Program-made: the position numbers and the translations under genes
Notes under the pieces: generated by a model
What the model was told of the DNA's origin: nothing
What the model saw: the letters and a program-made list of their open reading frames with translations, nothing else
Databases searched by the model: none
NCBI GenBank assembly: GCA_963710975.1
Contig: CAVQCG010000004.1
Location: 1-64,000 of the forward strand
Direction of reading: 5' to 3'
Length of the DNA: 64,000 nt
Source of the DNA: JBBQXH01 sp963710975
GTDB lineage: Bacteria; Actinomycetota; Thermoleophilia; Gaiellales; Gaiellaceae
In this document: positions 48,924-58,288 of the stretch, piece by piece
Layout of the letters: each line of letters begins with the position of its first letter
How positions within the stretch are numbered: the first letter of the stretch is position 1

Positions 48924-51327
48924 CGATCATGTTCGGGCTGGCCGCGAACCCCGGTTTCGGCAGCTGCTCGAGGACGACGCCGGCATCGCCTCCCGTGACC
49001 TCCTGAATCTCCGTCTCGAGCTTCGAGTTCGCGAGACGCAGACGAGCCTGCTCGACCGTCAGCCCGACCACCTTCGGCACGAGGCCGTCGAGAGCCTTCG
49101 CGACGATCAGCCGCACGGTTCCGAACGCTTTGAGGGTTCCCCCGGCCGGTTGCTGCTCGAGGACGATGCCGGGGCGCTCCTCGCCGGGCTTGGCGGGCCG
49201 GTAGATCACCTCGTACTGCAGCGGCTGGGCGGCCAGGCGGGCTTCCGCGTCGAGGACCTTCGCCCCGACGACCTTCGGAACCTCGACCTCGTTCGGCTTG
49301 CAGTTGGCGCTCCTGGCGGGCTCGGAGCCTGCGAAGAACACGATCGTGAACGTGTCCTCGCACTGCCCGTTGTCGCGCTCCCACTGGCCGTTCCGGTAGG
49401 TGACGTCGACCGGAACGGAATACCCGTAGGACGGCGTCGGGAAGGCGACGGGAGGCTCCTCGAGGTCATTCAGTGCGTTCTTCATGAACGTGTGGAAGAT
49501 CAACGCGGGGTATGTGCCGCCGGCGACCGGGTCGCCGCCGAACTCCTTGAGCATCGGCTGAAGGCGATCCGGATACCCGACCCAGACCGCGACGGCGAGC
49601 TGCGGCGTGTAGCCGACGAACCAGGCGTCACCGTAGTTCTCCGTCGTTCCCGTCTTGCCCGCGACCGACCGGTCGGCGAGCGCGGCGCGCTTCCCGGTTC
49701 CGACCTGGACGACCTGCTGGAGGATCGACGTCAGCATGGCGTTCTGGTTCGGGTCGAGCACCTGGCGTGCGACCGGCTTGTTGTCGAGGAGGTTCTTTCC
49801 GTCCTGGACGGCCCTGACCGCACGGGGCAGGTTGCCGAGGATGCTGCCGTCGATTCGCTTGCCGGAGTTTCCGAAGGTCGCGAAGGCCCTCGCCATCTCG
49901 AGCGGGTTCACGGCCTCGGCGCCGAGGCCGATCGCGAAGAAGTTGTCGAGGGGGCTTTGGATTCCCAGCCTGTGCGCCATCCGAGCGACGCGCTTCGGAC
50001 CGACCTGAGCGGTGAGCTGGGCGTAGACCGTGTTGTCCGAGTAGATCGTCGCCGTCGTCAGGTTGGCGCTGCCGAGGTAGGCGTTCTCGTAGTTGCGGAC
50101 GGCCCAGAGCTTGTCGCCGATGTTGATCACCTGGGGCTTCGACTCGTAGGTCGTCTCTGGCGAGACGCCCTGGGCGAGCGCGGCTGCCAGGACGAACGGC
50201 TTGAAGGACGAGCCAGGTTGGCGCTCGCCCTGGGTCGCCAGGTTGAACTGGCTCTTCGAGAAGCCCTCACCGCCGATCATCGCGAGCACCTGACCGTCCC
50301 TCGGATCGACTGCGACGAGCGCTGCGGCGGGCCCGTCCTTCCGCGTCAGCCACTTGTCGATCGCCTCCCGCGCCCGGTTCTGGAGGTCGAGGTTGATCGA
50401 CGTGTAGACCTTGAGCCCTCCCCCGAAGACCTTGCCCGAGCCGTAGTAGTCGATGAGCTGCTGCTTGACGTACTCCGTGAAGTACTTGGCCGGCCCACTC
50501 GTCCCGGGCAGCCCGACACCCTCGGCGCTGGGCAGGGGCGTTCGCCGGGCGGCGTCGTACTGCGACTTCGTGATCAGCTGCTGTCCGAACATCAGCGCGA
50601 GCACGGTGTTTCGCCGGTCGAGCGCACGCGTCGGGTTGGAGACCGGGTCGTACGCCGTCGGGTTCGCCGGGAGGCCGGCGAGGAGAGCCGCTTCAGGGAG
50701 CGTCAGCTCGCTCGCGTTGTGCTTGAAGTACACGCGCGACGCCACCTCGATGCCGTAGGCGCCGTGGCCGAAGTAGATCGTGTTGAGGTAGGTCGTGAGG
50801 ATCCGGTCCTTCGACCAGCGCCGCTCGAGCTGCCAGGCCAGCGCAGCCTCCTTCAGCTTCCGGCTCACGGTGCGCTCGGGCTTGATGTACGTGTTCTTGA
50901 CGAGCTGCTGCGTGATCGTCGAGCCACCCTGGATGACACCCTTGTTCGAGATGTCGCTCCACACGGCCCGCAGGATGCCGCGGAGATCGACACCCTGGTG
51001 CTCCCAGAAGCGGCGATCCTCGACGGCGACGATCGCCTGCTTCATGATCGGCGCAATCTGGTTCGAGCCGACGAGCACTCGACTCTGGTCGCTTCGGAGA
51101 ACCGCGAGGACGGTCCCGTCGGCGGCGTAGATGTATCCGTTCCGTTCCGCCTTCCGGGCCTTCGCCGGGTCGAGTGAGGGAACGTCGTTCGCGATGGCGG
51201 TGATGAACCCGAATCCGAACGAAGCAAGGCCGACCAGCCCGAGGATCAGGAGAAGGAGCGTGAAGCGGAGCTTGCGTATGCGGCGCCGCGGCTTCGCCGG
51301 CGCCTCTTTGCGTCGTCTGAACCGCAC
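48898..51327 (-). CDS. Class A penicillin-binding protein with two PASTA domains
   Basis: 809 residues from GTG 51327. One N-terminal membrane anchor (LRFTLLLLILGLVGLASFGF), then the glycosyltransferase domain (AIVAVEDRRFWEHQGVDLRG with catalytic Glu, GGSTITQQLVKNTY, YLNTIYFGHGAYGIEVAS), then the transpeptidase with SxxK in PGSSFKPFV, SDN in IYSDNTVYAQ and KTGTT in VAGKTGTTENYGDAWFVGYT. Two PASTA repeats end the protein (VEVPKVVGAKVLDAEARLAA and LVPKVVGLTVEQARLRLANS). It polymerises and cross-links peptidoglycan outside the membrane. The start follows TACACT by nine bases. Confidence 0.94.
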   Translation of the reverse strand: MRFRRRKEAPAKPRRRIRKLRFTLLLLILGLVGLASFGFGFITAIANDVPSLDPAKARKAERNGYIYAADGTVLAVLRSDQSRVLVGSNQIAPIMKQAIVAVEDRRFWEHQGVDLRGILRAVWSDISNKGVIQGGSTITQQLVKNTYIKPERTVSRKLKEAALAWQLERRWSKDRILTTYLNTIYFGHGAYGIEVASRVYFKHNASELTLPEAALLAGLPANPTAYDPVSNPTRALDRRNTVLALMFGQQLITKSQYDAARRTPLPSAEGVGLPGTSGPAKYFTEYVKQQLIDYYGSGKVFGGGLKVYTSINLDLQNRAREAIDKWLTRKDGPAAALVAVDPRDGQVLAMIGGEGFSKSQFNLATQGERQPGSSFKPFVLAAALAQGVSPETTYESKPQVINIGDKLWAVRNYENAYLGSANLTTATIYSDNTVYAQLTAQVGPKRVARMAHRLGIQSPLDNFFAIGLGAEAVNPLEMARAFATFGNSGKRIDGSILGNLPRAVRAVQDGKNLLDNKPVARQVLDPNQNAMLTSILQQVVQVGTGKRAALADRSVAGKTGTTENYGDAWFVGYTPQLAVAVWVGYPDRLQPMLKEFGGDPVAGGTYPALIFHTFMKNALNDLEEPPVAFPTPSYGYSVPVDVTYRNGQWERDNGQCEDTFTIVFFAGSEPARSANCKPNEVEVPKVVGAKVLDAEARLAAQPLQYEVIYRPAKPGEERPGIVLEQQPAGGTLKAFGTVRLIVAKALDGLVPKVVGLTVEQARLRLANSKLETEIQEVTGGDAGVVLEQLPKPGFAASPNMIVKLLVGQA

Positions 51328-51336
51328 GAACAGGAA

Positions 51337-51342
51337 AGTGTA
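51337..51342 (-). promoter_or_regulatory. -10 hexamer TACACT for the PBP gene (leaderless)
   Basis: TACACT, then ttcctgttc, then GTG 51327 on the minus strand. It supports this start over an in-frame TTG nine codons upstream. Confidence 0.5.
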
Positions 51343-51354
51343 GGCGCAAGGCAA

Positions 51355-51615
51355 AGCGCCGAAGGCGCAGCAGCGGGCGGAGCCGGCCGCGGAGGCTCGT
51401 CGCCGGCCGTCAGGCGCGCGACACGGCGCCGGGAGCGACGCGCAGCAGCGGGCGGAGCCTGCTGCGAAGGCTCGCCGAGACCCGGGAGGGTCTCGGCACA
51501 GGCGCGGGCCCGATCCGAAGGCGCAGAGGTTGGGATACGCCGGCTTCGCCGGCTGGGCTTCGCGGCCTGGCGCCTTCGGCGCGGCCGCTGCGCGCGGCCT
51601 TCAGCCGCTTGCTCC
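51355..51615. repeat. Intergenic repeat-rich region between PBP and cyclase genes
   Basis: Holds a 35-bp direct repeat starting gcgcagcagcgggcggagcc at 51365-51399 and 51440-51474, a hairpin cgccggcttcgccggc... near 51540, and at 51558-51587 a copy of the cttcgcggcctggcg unit found twice at 55.2-55.4 kb. No coding frame is credible. Position between divergent genes rules out a simple terminator role for all of it. Confidence 0.7.
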
Positions 51616-51623
51616 GACTGGAG

Positions 51624-51629
51624 TAGGCT
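51624..51629 (+). promoter_or_regulatory. -10 hexamer TAGGCT for the cyclase/ATPase gene (leaderless)
   Basis: TAGGCT, then tccagggc, then ATG 51638. Confidence 0.6.
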
Positions 51630-51637
51630 TCCAGGGC

Positions 51638-54600
51638 ATGGTTCCCTGCGCGAACTGCGGAAGCGAGAACCGGCCGGATGCGCGGTTTTGCGGTGAGTGC
51701 GGCGCTCCATTTGCCTCGGCGTGCGCGGCCTGCGGCGCCGCGAACGAGCCAGGTCGGAAGTTCTGTTACCAGTGCGGCGCCGCCCTCGAAGGGGCAGTCA
51801 GCAATGCAGGAGTGTCCGCTTCGCGGGCCGAGCCCTCAGCGGAGCGCCGCCTCGTCTCGGTGCTGTTTGCCGATCTCGTCGGATTCACGAGCCTGTCCGA
51901 GTCGCGCGACGCAGAGGAGGTCCGCGAGCTCCTCTCGCAGTACTTCGAGACCGCGAGGACGCTGATCGAGCGCTACGGCGGGACGGTGGAGAAGTTCATC
52001 GGCGACGCCGTGATGGCTGCCTGGGGTGTCCCCGTGGCAACCGAGGACGACGCCGAGCGCGCTGTTCGGGCAGCACTCGACCTCGTCGCCGCGGTCGAGG
52101 CGCTCGGGCGCGAGCTCGGTGCGAAGGATCTCGCAGCGCGTGCCGGAGTTCTCACCGGCGAAGCGGCGGTCACGCTCGGCGCCGAGGGGCAGGGGATGGT
52201 GGCCGGCGACATCGTCAACACCGCCTCGCGGGTACAGTCCGTCGCCGAGCCCGGCACCGTCCTCGTCGGGGATGCAACACGCCGTGCGAGCGAGGCCGCG
52301 GTCGCCTACGAGAGGGCGGGAGCCCACGAGTTGAAGGGCAAGGCGGAGCCGGTGGAGCTCTGGCGGGCGCTCCGCGTTCTCTCCGGTCGGAAGGGCGCCC
52401 AGCGATCCGTCGGCCTCGAGGCGCCGTTCGTCGGGCGCGACCGCGAGCTGCGTCAGATCAAGGATCTGTTCCATGCGTCGGCGGACGAGCGCAAGGCGCA
52501 CCTCGTGTCCGTCACGGGGATCGCGGGAATCGGGAAGTCGAGGCTCGCCTGGGAGTTCTCGAAGTACATCGACGGCCTCGCCGACGACGTCTACTGGCAC
52601 CGCGGGCGCTGCCTGGCCTACGGGGACGGTGTCACGTACTGGGCGCTCGCGGACATGATCCGGATGCGTGCGCGGATCGCAGAGGACGAGGAGCCTGCGT
52701 CGGCGCTCTCGAAGCTGCGGTCGACGCTTCGCGAGCACCTCCTCGACGATGGCGAGCGCGCCTATGTCGAGCCCCGCCTCGCCCACCTGCTCGGCCTCGA
52801 GGAGCACAGGACTGCGGACAAGCAGGATCTGTTCGCCGCCTGGCGACTGTTCTTCGAGCGCCTCGCCGACGCGTACCCCACCGTGCTTCTGTTCGAGGAC
52901 GTGCAATGGGCCGATGGGAGCCTGCTCGACTTCGTGGAGTACCTGCTCGAGTGGTCCCGCTCGAGCCCGCTCTACGTCGTCACGCTTGCACGCCCCGAGC
53001 TGGCCGAGCGCCGGCCGACCTGGGGCGCAGGACATCGGAACTTCACGTCGCTCTACCTGGAGCCGCTCTCCGGGGAGGCAATGACCAGTCTCCTCGAGGG
53101 CCTCGTTCCGGGACTGCCCTCGGAGCTTCAGCAGCAGATCCTCGATCGCGCGGAGGGTGTCCCCCTGTACGCGGTCGAAACCGTGCGGATGCTTCTCGAC
53201 CGCGGCCTGCTCGCGCAGGAAGGCAGTGCCTATCGGTTGACCGGCGAGGTCGTCGCCCTCGAGGTGCCCGAGACGCTCCACGGCCTGATCGCGGCCCGGC
53301 TCGACGGTCTCCCAGCCGAGGAACGGCGTCTCCTCCAGGACGGTGCCGTCCTCGGCAAGACATTCACCTCTCAGGCTCTGGCCTCGGTCTCGTCGACGGA
53401 CGAGGCAGAGCTGGCTCCCCTGCTCGGAGCTCTCGTCCGGAAGGAAGTCCTCTCGCTTCAGACCGACCCGCGCTCCCCCGAGCAGGGGCAGTACGGGTTT
53501 CTCCAGGATCTCGTTCGCCACGTCGCATACGAGACGCTGTCGAAGCGGGAGCGCAGGGCGCGACACCTCGCGGCGGCGTCGTACCTCGAGGACGCCTTCC
53601 CGGGTGACGACGAGATCGCCGAGGTGCTCGCGTCGCACTACGTCTCGGCCGCCGAGGCGGTCGGGGATGCTCCCGATGCCGCCGAGGTGAGGGCCAAGGC
53701 GTTCGCGGCACTCATGCGCGCCTGCGATCGGGCCGAGTCGCTTGCGGCGACGGGCGAGGCATGCAAGTACGTCGAGCGCGCTGCTTCGCTCACCGATGAC
53801 CTTCCCGAGCGAGCCGCACTGCTCGATCGGGCCGGATGGCTCGCGGTCTATGCGTCGGACTACGATGCGGCAGAGCGGCTCCTGTCAGAGTCGGCCGCGC
53901 TCTACGAGGGCGAGGGTGACACCCATGCCGCCGCGCGGGTATCAGCCCGGATCTCATGGGTCGAATGGTCAACCGGTCGCTACGACGAGGCGCTCGCGCG
54001 GGCGGAGCACGCGTTCGAGGCCGTGGGGAGCGGACGAGCCCGACGAGGACATCGGCCTGCTCGTCTCGGTGCTTGCGGGCGGCTACATCTTCACCGGCGA
54101 CCTGGAGCGGGCGCGCGAGCGGGCGGAGCTCTCGCTCGAGATCGGAGAATCCCTCGGTGCCACCGAGGTCATCGCCCGGGGGCTCAATAACAAGGGAATT
54201 CTGCTGAACAGCCGCGGACGACGCGAGGAGGCGCTCGCTCTCTGGAAGCACGCGCTGTCGATCGCGCGTGAGCACGATCTGACCGACCAGGCCCTCGGAG
54301 GCCTGATCAACCTCTCCGACAGCTCGTTCCGGGACGATCGCTACGACGATGCGCTCGGCTACCTCGACGAGGGTCTCGAGCTAGCGCGCCGGCGCGGCTC
54401 TCGCCCGCACGAGTGGATGATCCTCGCCGAGACCACCTATCCCCTCTATCGGCTCGGCCGATGGCAGGAAGCCCTTGCTGTGGCTGCGGAGATTCCCGCC
54501 GACCGGATCCGCGACGCGACGACGTTGAGCCTGCTCTCCGCGGTGCTCGAGATCCACCTTCATCGTGGCCGGCTCGACGAGGCGCGCTCTCTCCTGGATG

Positions 54601-55202
54601 TCTACTCCGCGCTCGAGAGCGTCCCCGACATCCAGGACCGATCGATCTACCTGACGGCGAAGGCCGCGGTGGCGCGCGCGGAGGGACGTCTCACCGAGGC
54701 CATTGCACTGGGAATCGAGGGGGCAGAGCTCGCCGAGGGAGCGTTCGGAGCGGGCAACCAGGCCGTCAAGCAAGGTCTCGTAGAGGCGGCCGAGGCTGCG
54801 CTGGCGCTCGGGGAGCCAACGCGGGTCGAGGAGATCGTCGCGACGATCGAGGGAATCCCGGCGGGGCGCCGGCCGCCCTATCTCGATGCGCAATCACATC
54901 GATTCAAGGCCCGTCTCGCCGGGGCGGACGCCTCTGCGCACGACGAGTATGCGGCTGCGGCAGCGCGCTTCCGCGAGCTCGGGATCGTCTTCTTCGTCGC
55001 CGTCTCGCACGTGGAGAGGGCGGAGTGGCTGGCCGGTCACGGCAGGCAGGAGGAGGTCGGCCCGCTCCTCGACGAGGCGATCGCGATCTTCGAGGCTCTG
55101 GAAGCCGTGCCCTGGCTCGAACGCGCTACCGCAGTCTTGGCGAGGCCCGCTCCAGGTCTCGACGAACCTTCGCATCGCGCTTCGGCTGTTGCTCGCTCGT
55201 GA
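51638..55202 (+). CDS. Adenylate/guanylate cyclase-AAA ATPase-TPR regulator, one frameshift
   Basis: About 1,190 residues. N-terminal double zinc ribbon (C4, C7, C18, C21, C29, C32, C43, C46), class III cyclase domain (LVSVLFADLVGFTSL with metal Asp79, FIGDAVMAAWG, GMVAGDIVNTASRVQ), then a STAND-type ATPase (VGRDRELRQI, Walker A GIAGIGKSR, Walker B VLLFEDVQWAD), then a long TPR region. Near 54030 a single extra base breaks the frame inside the TPRs; the other frame continues from DEPDEDIGLLVSVLAGGYIF to 55202. Cyclase residues look intact, so cyclic nucleotide production gated by ligand and ATP is plausible; ligand unknown. Confidence 0.87.
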
Positions 55203-55355
55203 AGGGCGCCTACGGCGCGCTCCACTTCGCGGCCTGGCGGCTTCGCCGCGGCCGCGTGCGCGTCGCTTCGCTCGTTGACTCGTGAACGGCGCCTTTGGCG
55301 CCTCGACTTCGCGGCCTGGCGGCTTCGCCGCGGCCGCTGCGCGTCGCTTCGCTCC
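55203..55355. repeat. Tandem palindromic repeats between convergent genes
   Basis: Two direct copies of a unit whose 31-bp core, starting acttcgcggcctggcggctt, is identical at 55224-55254 and 55306-55336; both are followed by cgcgtcgcttcgctc. Each core contains GGCGGCTTCGCCGC and CGCGGCCGC-type palindromes. It sits between a plus-strand and a minus-strand stop, so it may act as a bidirectional terminator or a dispersed extragenic element. Confidence 0.75.
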
Positions 55356-56063
55356 TTACGCCGTAGGAGCGACCACGACCGGGGTGGTCGTCGGCTGATC
55401 GACACCGCCCGCGGGCTCGACGGTGACGGCCACGGTGGCGCCGTCCGGCACCGGCTTCGTCAGAGCCACGACGGATTCGCTGCTCCCGCCGTGGAAGAGG
55501 CCGGCCGGCACGGGCTTGTCGCCCTCGATCACCCAGGCCTGATAGGTCTTGCCGGCAGGCGCTGCCTCGAACCCTGACAGAACGAGTCCAGCCTGTCCGT
55601 CGTTCGCGACGACGAGGGTGCCGTTCGCCCCGGTGAGCGGGAAGCGGCTCGAGTCCTGCTGGGCGAACAGCGCGAGAACCTCGTCCTGACGTGCCGCCGC
55701 GCTGCGCTCGTCGTCGAGCGAGCCGGAGAGCGACGAGCCCCAGACACCGAGGCCGATCGCAACGCCCGCGGCTGCAGCCGCAACTGCTGCGAGAGCCGGG
55801 ACGACTACGCGTCGCCTCAGCGGCACGACGTTCGTCGGCTCCCGGCTCTTCGTCTCGGCCAGGATCCGATCGCGGAGCGCGGGTGGTGGTGCGGGAGTGT
55901 CGACCGCGTACGCGAGTGACGCAGCCGCTTCCTGGAGCGCAGTCAACTGCTCCCGGGCATCGGGAGATCGGCGCAGGTGCTCCTCCAGCTCCCGCTCGTC
56001 CTCGGGCGAGAGCGAGCCGAGGGCGTGCCCGGCGATCAGCTCGTCGACTCTGTCGGGTTCCAT
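55356..56063 (-). CDS. Anti-sigma-K factor RskA-like protein
   Basis: 235 residues. Zinc-free anti-sigma domain at the N-terminus (RVDELIAGHALGSLSPEDER then ELEEHLRRSPDAREQL), one membrane helix (VVVPALAAVAAAAAGVAIGL), and an extracytoplasmic RskA domain (GTLVVANDGQAGLVLSGFEA, GKTYQAWVIEGDKPVPAGLF). It holds its sigma factor at the membrane until a signal triggers proteolysis. The ATG lies inside the 3' end of the sigma gene (28-base overlap), so the two form a coupled pair. Confidence 0.9.
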   Translation of the reverse strand: MEPDRVDELIAGHALGSLSPEDERELEEHLRRSPDAREQLTALQEAAASLAYAVDTPAPPPALRDRILAETKSREPTNVVPLRRRVVVPALAAVAAAAAGVAIGLGVWGSSLSGSLDDERSAAARQDEVLALFAQQDSSRFPLTGANGTLVVANDGQAGLVLSGFEAAPAGKTYQAWVIEGDKPVPAGLFHGGSSESVVALTKPVPDGATVAVTVEPAGGVDQPTTTPVVVAPTA

Positions 56064-56637
56064 TGACGATCCTCTGTACCGGTCTCCTGCAGCAGGTCGC
56101 GCAGTCGGCTGAGGCCGGCGAACATCCTGCTCTTGATGGTACCGAGAGGCTGGCCGAGCCTCTCGGCGAGCTCTGACTGGGTGAATCCACCGTAGTAGGC
56201 GAGCTCGAGCGCCTCGCGCTGCTGGTCGGGGAGCTTCTTCAGCGCCGAGCTGAATGCGTTCGCGCTCGAAATGAAGCCAGGCGAGCTCCTCCGTGTCGCT
56301 GCCTGGGTCGATCACCTGCGGGACGTCGTCGAGCGGCTCGGCGCGCCGGCGCTCGCTCCGTCGCACCTGGTCGACCGCGCGCCGGTGGACGAGCGTGAGG
56401 ATCCAGGTGGACGCCTTCGCGCGCTCCGGTACAAAGCGGCGCAGCCGAGCGCCAGACGGCGACGAAGCCCTCCTGCACGGCGTCCTCGGCGAGCCCCTCG
56501 TCCCGAAGGATGCGCAGCGCGAGCCCGTACGAGACACGTCCGTAGCGGTCGTAGAGCTCGGCGAGCGCGATCTCGTCTTCCCGCGCGACGAGCGCGACGA
56601 GCGCTTCGTCCGACAGATGAGCAAGATCGATGGGCAT
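56036..56637 (-). CDS. ECF sigma factor (SigK/SigL-like), two frameshifts
   Basis: About 200 residues spread over three frames. Frame 1: LSDEALVALVAREDEIALAE, LAEDAVQEGFVAVWRSAA (region 2). Frame 2 from about 56445: RFVPERAKASTWILTLVHRR and the linker LDDVPQVIDPGSDTEELAWL. Frame 3 from about 56255: SALKKLPDQQREALELAYYG, FTQSELAERLGQPLGTIKSR (region 4). Each break is one base. The start is probably ATG 56637; ATG 56694 is possible. It pairs with the RskA-like anti-sigma factor and is divergent from the DUF4331 operon, a likely target. Confidence 0.82.
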
Positions 56638-56871
56638 GCGCGCGACGTCTCCCGTGGGGAGGCAGAACGCTACCACGCGCGTTCTGTCGCTCATCGGTCG
56701 AGGTTCGCCGGGCGGACCTCATCGGTTCAACCATCTACGATAACTGCCTGCAAATGCAAGCAATTCTCAATTACTTCCAGGCCGAACCGGACGCAGGGAC
56801 ATCGCGAACAAGGTGCGACTCGCATGCCATCGGGAGATGGGAGGCATCGAAGTGAGAAAGGAGAGGTATCG
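56638..56871. promoter_or_regulatory. Divergent intergenic region, AT-rich, possible operator
   Basis: Between the sigma gene and the DUF4331 operon lies the most AT-rich segment nearby, containing the dyad tgcaaatgca (56749-56758) in tgcctgcaaatgcaagcaat. This could be a binding site, for instance for a Fur-family protein or the promoter of the sigma regulon. AAAGGAGAGG before ATG 56872 shows the operon has a normal leader, unlike most genes here. Confidence 0.35.
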
Positions 56872-58218
56872 ATGAAACGGAAGGTGATCGTGGCTGCTGC
56901 CTGCGTGGCAGTCGCGGGGGCCATCGCGGCGGGGCTTGCTCTCACGAGCGGGCCCGACTCGTCCACAGCGGCGAGCCATCGCGAAGCGCCCCTCATTTCG
57001 CAGGATCCAACCGCGGACGTGACCGACCTGTACGCCTTCGTCAGTCCTGACAAGCCGAACACGGTCACGCTCATGGCTGACTGGATCCCGTTCGAGGAGC
57101 CGTCTGCCGGTCCCAACTGGTACAGCTTCTCGACCAGCGCTCGGTACGACATCAACATCGACAACACGGGCGACGCAAAGCCGGACATCACGTACCGGTT
57201 CAAGTTCGCCGACACGGCAAACTCGTTCTCCGAGGGGCTCCCGCTCGGATGCATCTCGGGCCCGTGCCAGACCTACACCCTGACGATGATCACGAAGGGC
57301 AAGGTCAAGATCCTCGGCCGGAACCTGCCGGTCGCACCGAACAACATCGGCCCGCACACGTTCCCGAACAACAGCTACCCGGGAATCTGGCGCAGCTCGA
57401 TCCAGCAGGTCGCGGGCGGACAGGTCTTCGCCGGCCCGATCGACGACCCGTTCTTCGGGGACATCGGCGCGGCGTTCGACCTCGTCACGATCCGCAACGG
57501 CACAGGACAGCAGGGCGGCGGCCTGGACGCGTTCGCCGGATTCAACGTCCACACGACGGCGCTCCAGGTGCCGATCACGACGATCAAGGGCTCCGGCGAC
57601 ATCGTTGGCATCTGGGCGGCGTCGTCCCGGCCCAAGGTCACCGTCAAGAACGGCCATGTCCGCCGGTCGTGGGTGCAGGTGGCCCGCCTCGGGAACCCGC
57701 TCGTGAACGAGCTGCTCATCCCGACGGCCGACAAGGACGAGTGGAACGCCGATGCGCCTTCGGGCGATGCCGAGTACGACAACGACCTCCTGACGCCGAT
57801 TCTGGCGCCGGTGGTGAACTCGCTCTACGGCCTCGAGATTCCTCTCGACAACCGGACGGATCTGAAGGCCATCTTCCATCAAGGCCTCCCGGGTCTGAAT
57901 CAGTTCGGCACGGTGTCGGCTGACATGCTGCGGCTGAATCTCTCGATTCCGCCGGCAGCGAACCCGAACCGGCTGACGGTTGCAGCCATGGACAACCAGG
58001 GCTGGCCGAACGGTCGACGGTTCATCGACGACGTGATCGATCTCGCCGAGAACGGGCTCGAAGGCGCCTTCTTCGATCCCCAGTACTGGCCGGTCGTTCT
58101 CGGTGACGGCGTCAACAACAACGACGTCGCCTACCAGAGCTCGTTCCCGTACGCCGCGCTCCCCGCGGAGGGGTACGCGAACAGCCATGGCGTCGAGGTG
58201 AACCCCCCGACCCCGTAG
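56872..58218 (+). CDS. Exported DUF4331-family protein
   Basis: 448 residues. A signal segment (VIVAAACVAVAGAIAAGLAL) is followed by ASHREAPLISQDPTADVTDL then YAFVSPDKPNTVTLMADWIP, the unmistakable start of DUF4331 (SHREAP...D.TD.YAF). Later blocks include GFNVHTTALQVPI and RLGNPLVNELLIPTADKDEW. The family is exported, with no known activity; the SHREAP motif looks metal-binding. First gene of an operon with a TPR protein and a NicO-type permease; a strong hairpin follows its stop. Confidence 0.9.
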   Translation: MKRKVIVAAACVAVAGAIAAGLALTSGPDSSTAASHREAPLISQDPTADVTDLYAFVSPDKPNTVTLMADWIPFEEPSAGPNWYSFSTSARYDINIDNTGDAKPDITYRFKFADTANSFSEGLPLGCISGPCQTYTLTMITKGKVKILGRNLPVAPNNIGPHTFPNNSYPGIWRSSIQQVAGGQVFAGPIDDPFFGDIGAAFDLVTIRNGTGQQGGGLDAFAGFNVHTTALQVPITTIKGSGDIVGIWAASSRPKVTVKNGHVRRSWVQVARLGNPLVNELLIPTADKDEWNADAPSGDAEYDNDLLTPILAPVVNSLYGLEIPLDNRTDLKAIFHQGLPGLNQFGTVSADMLRLNLSIPPAANPNRLTVAAMDNQGWPNGRRFIDDVIDLAENGLEGAFFDPQYWPVVLGDGVNNNDVAYQSSFPYAALPAEGYANSHGVEVNPPTP

Positions 58219-58231
58219 GACGAACAACGAA

Positions 58232-58264
58232 TGAGGGGGCCCGTGTGCGGCGCGGGCCCCCTCA
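58232..58264 (+). terminator. GC-rich hairpin between DUF4331 and TPR genes
   Basis: tgagggggcccg, loop tgtgcggcg, cgggccccctca: a perfect 12-bp stem without a U-tract. It could reduce downstream expression (attenuation) rather than stop all transcription, since the next gene starts 25 bases later in the same direction. Confidence 0.6.
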
Positions 58265-58288
58265 CTGCGAGGGAGAGACAGAGACAGA

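Noticed and set aside
49150..51177. 675-codon plus-strand open frame
   Set aside because: Antisense to the penicillin-binding protein, whose motifs are complete.
51836..53638. 600-codon minus-strand open frame
   Set aside because: Antisense to the cyclase and ATPase domains; no start signal or family.
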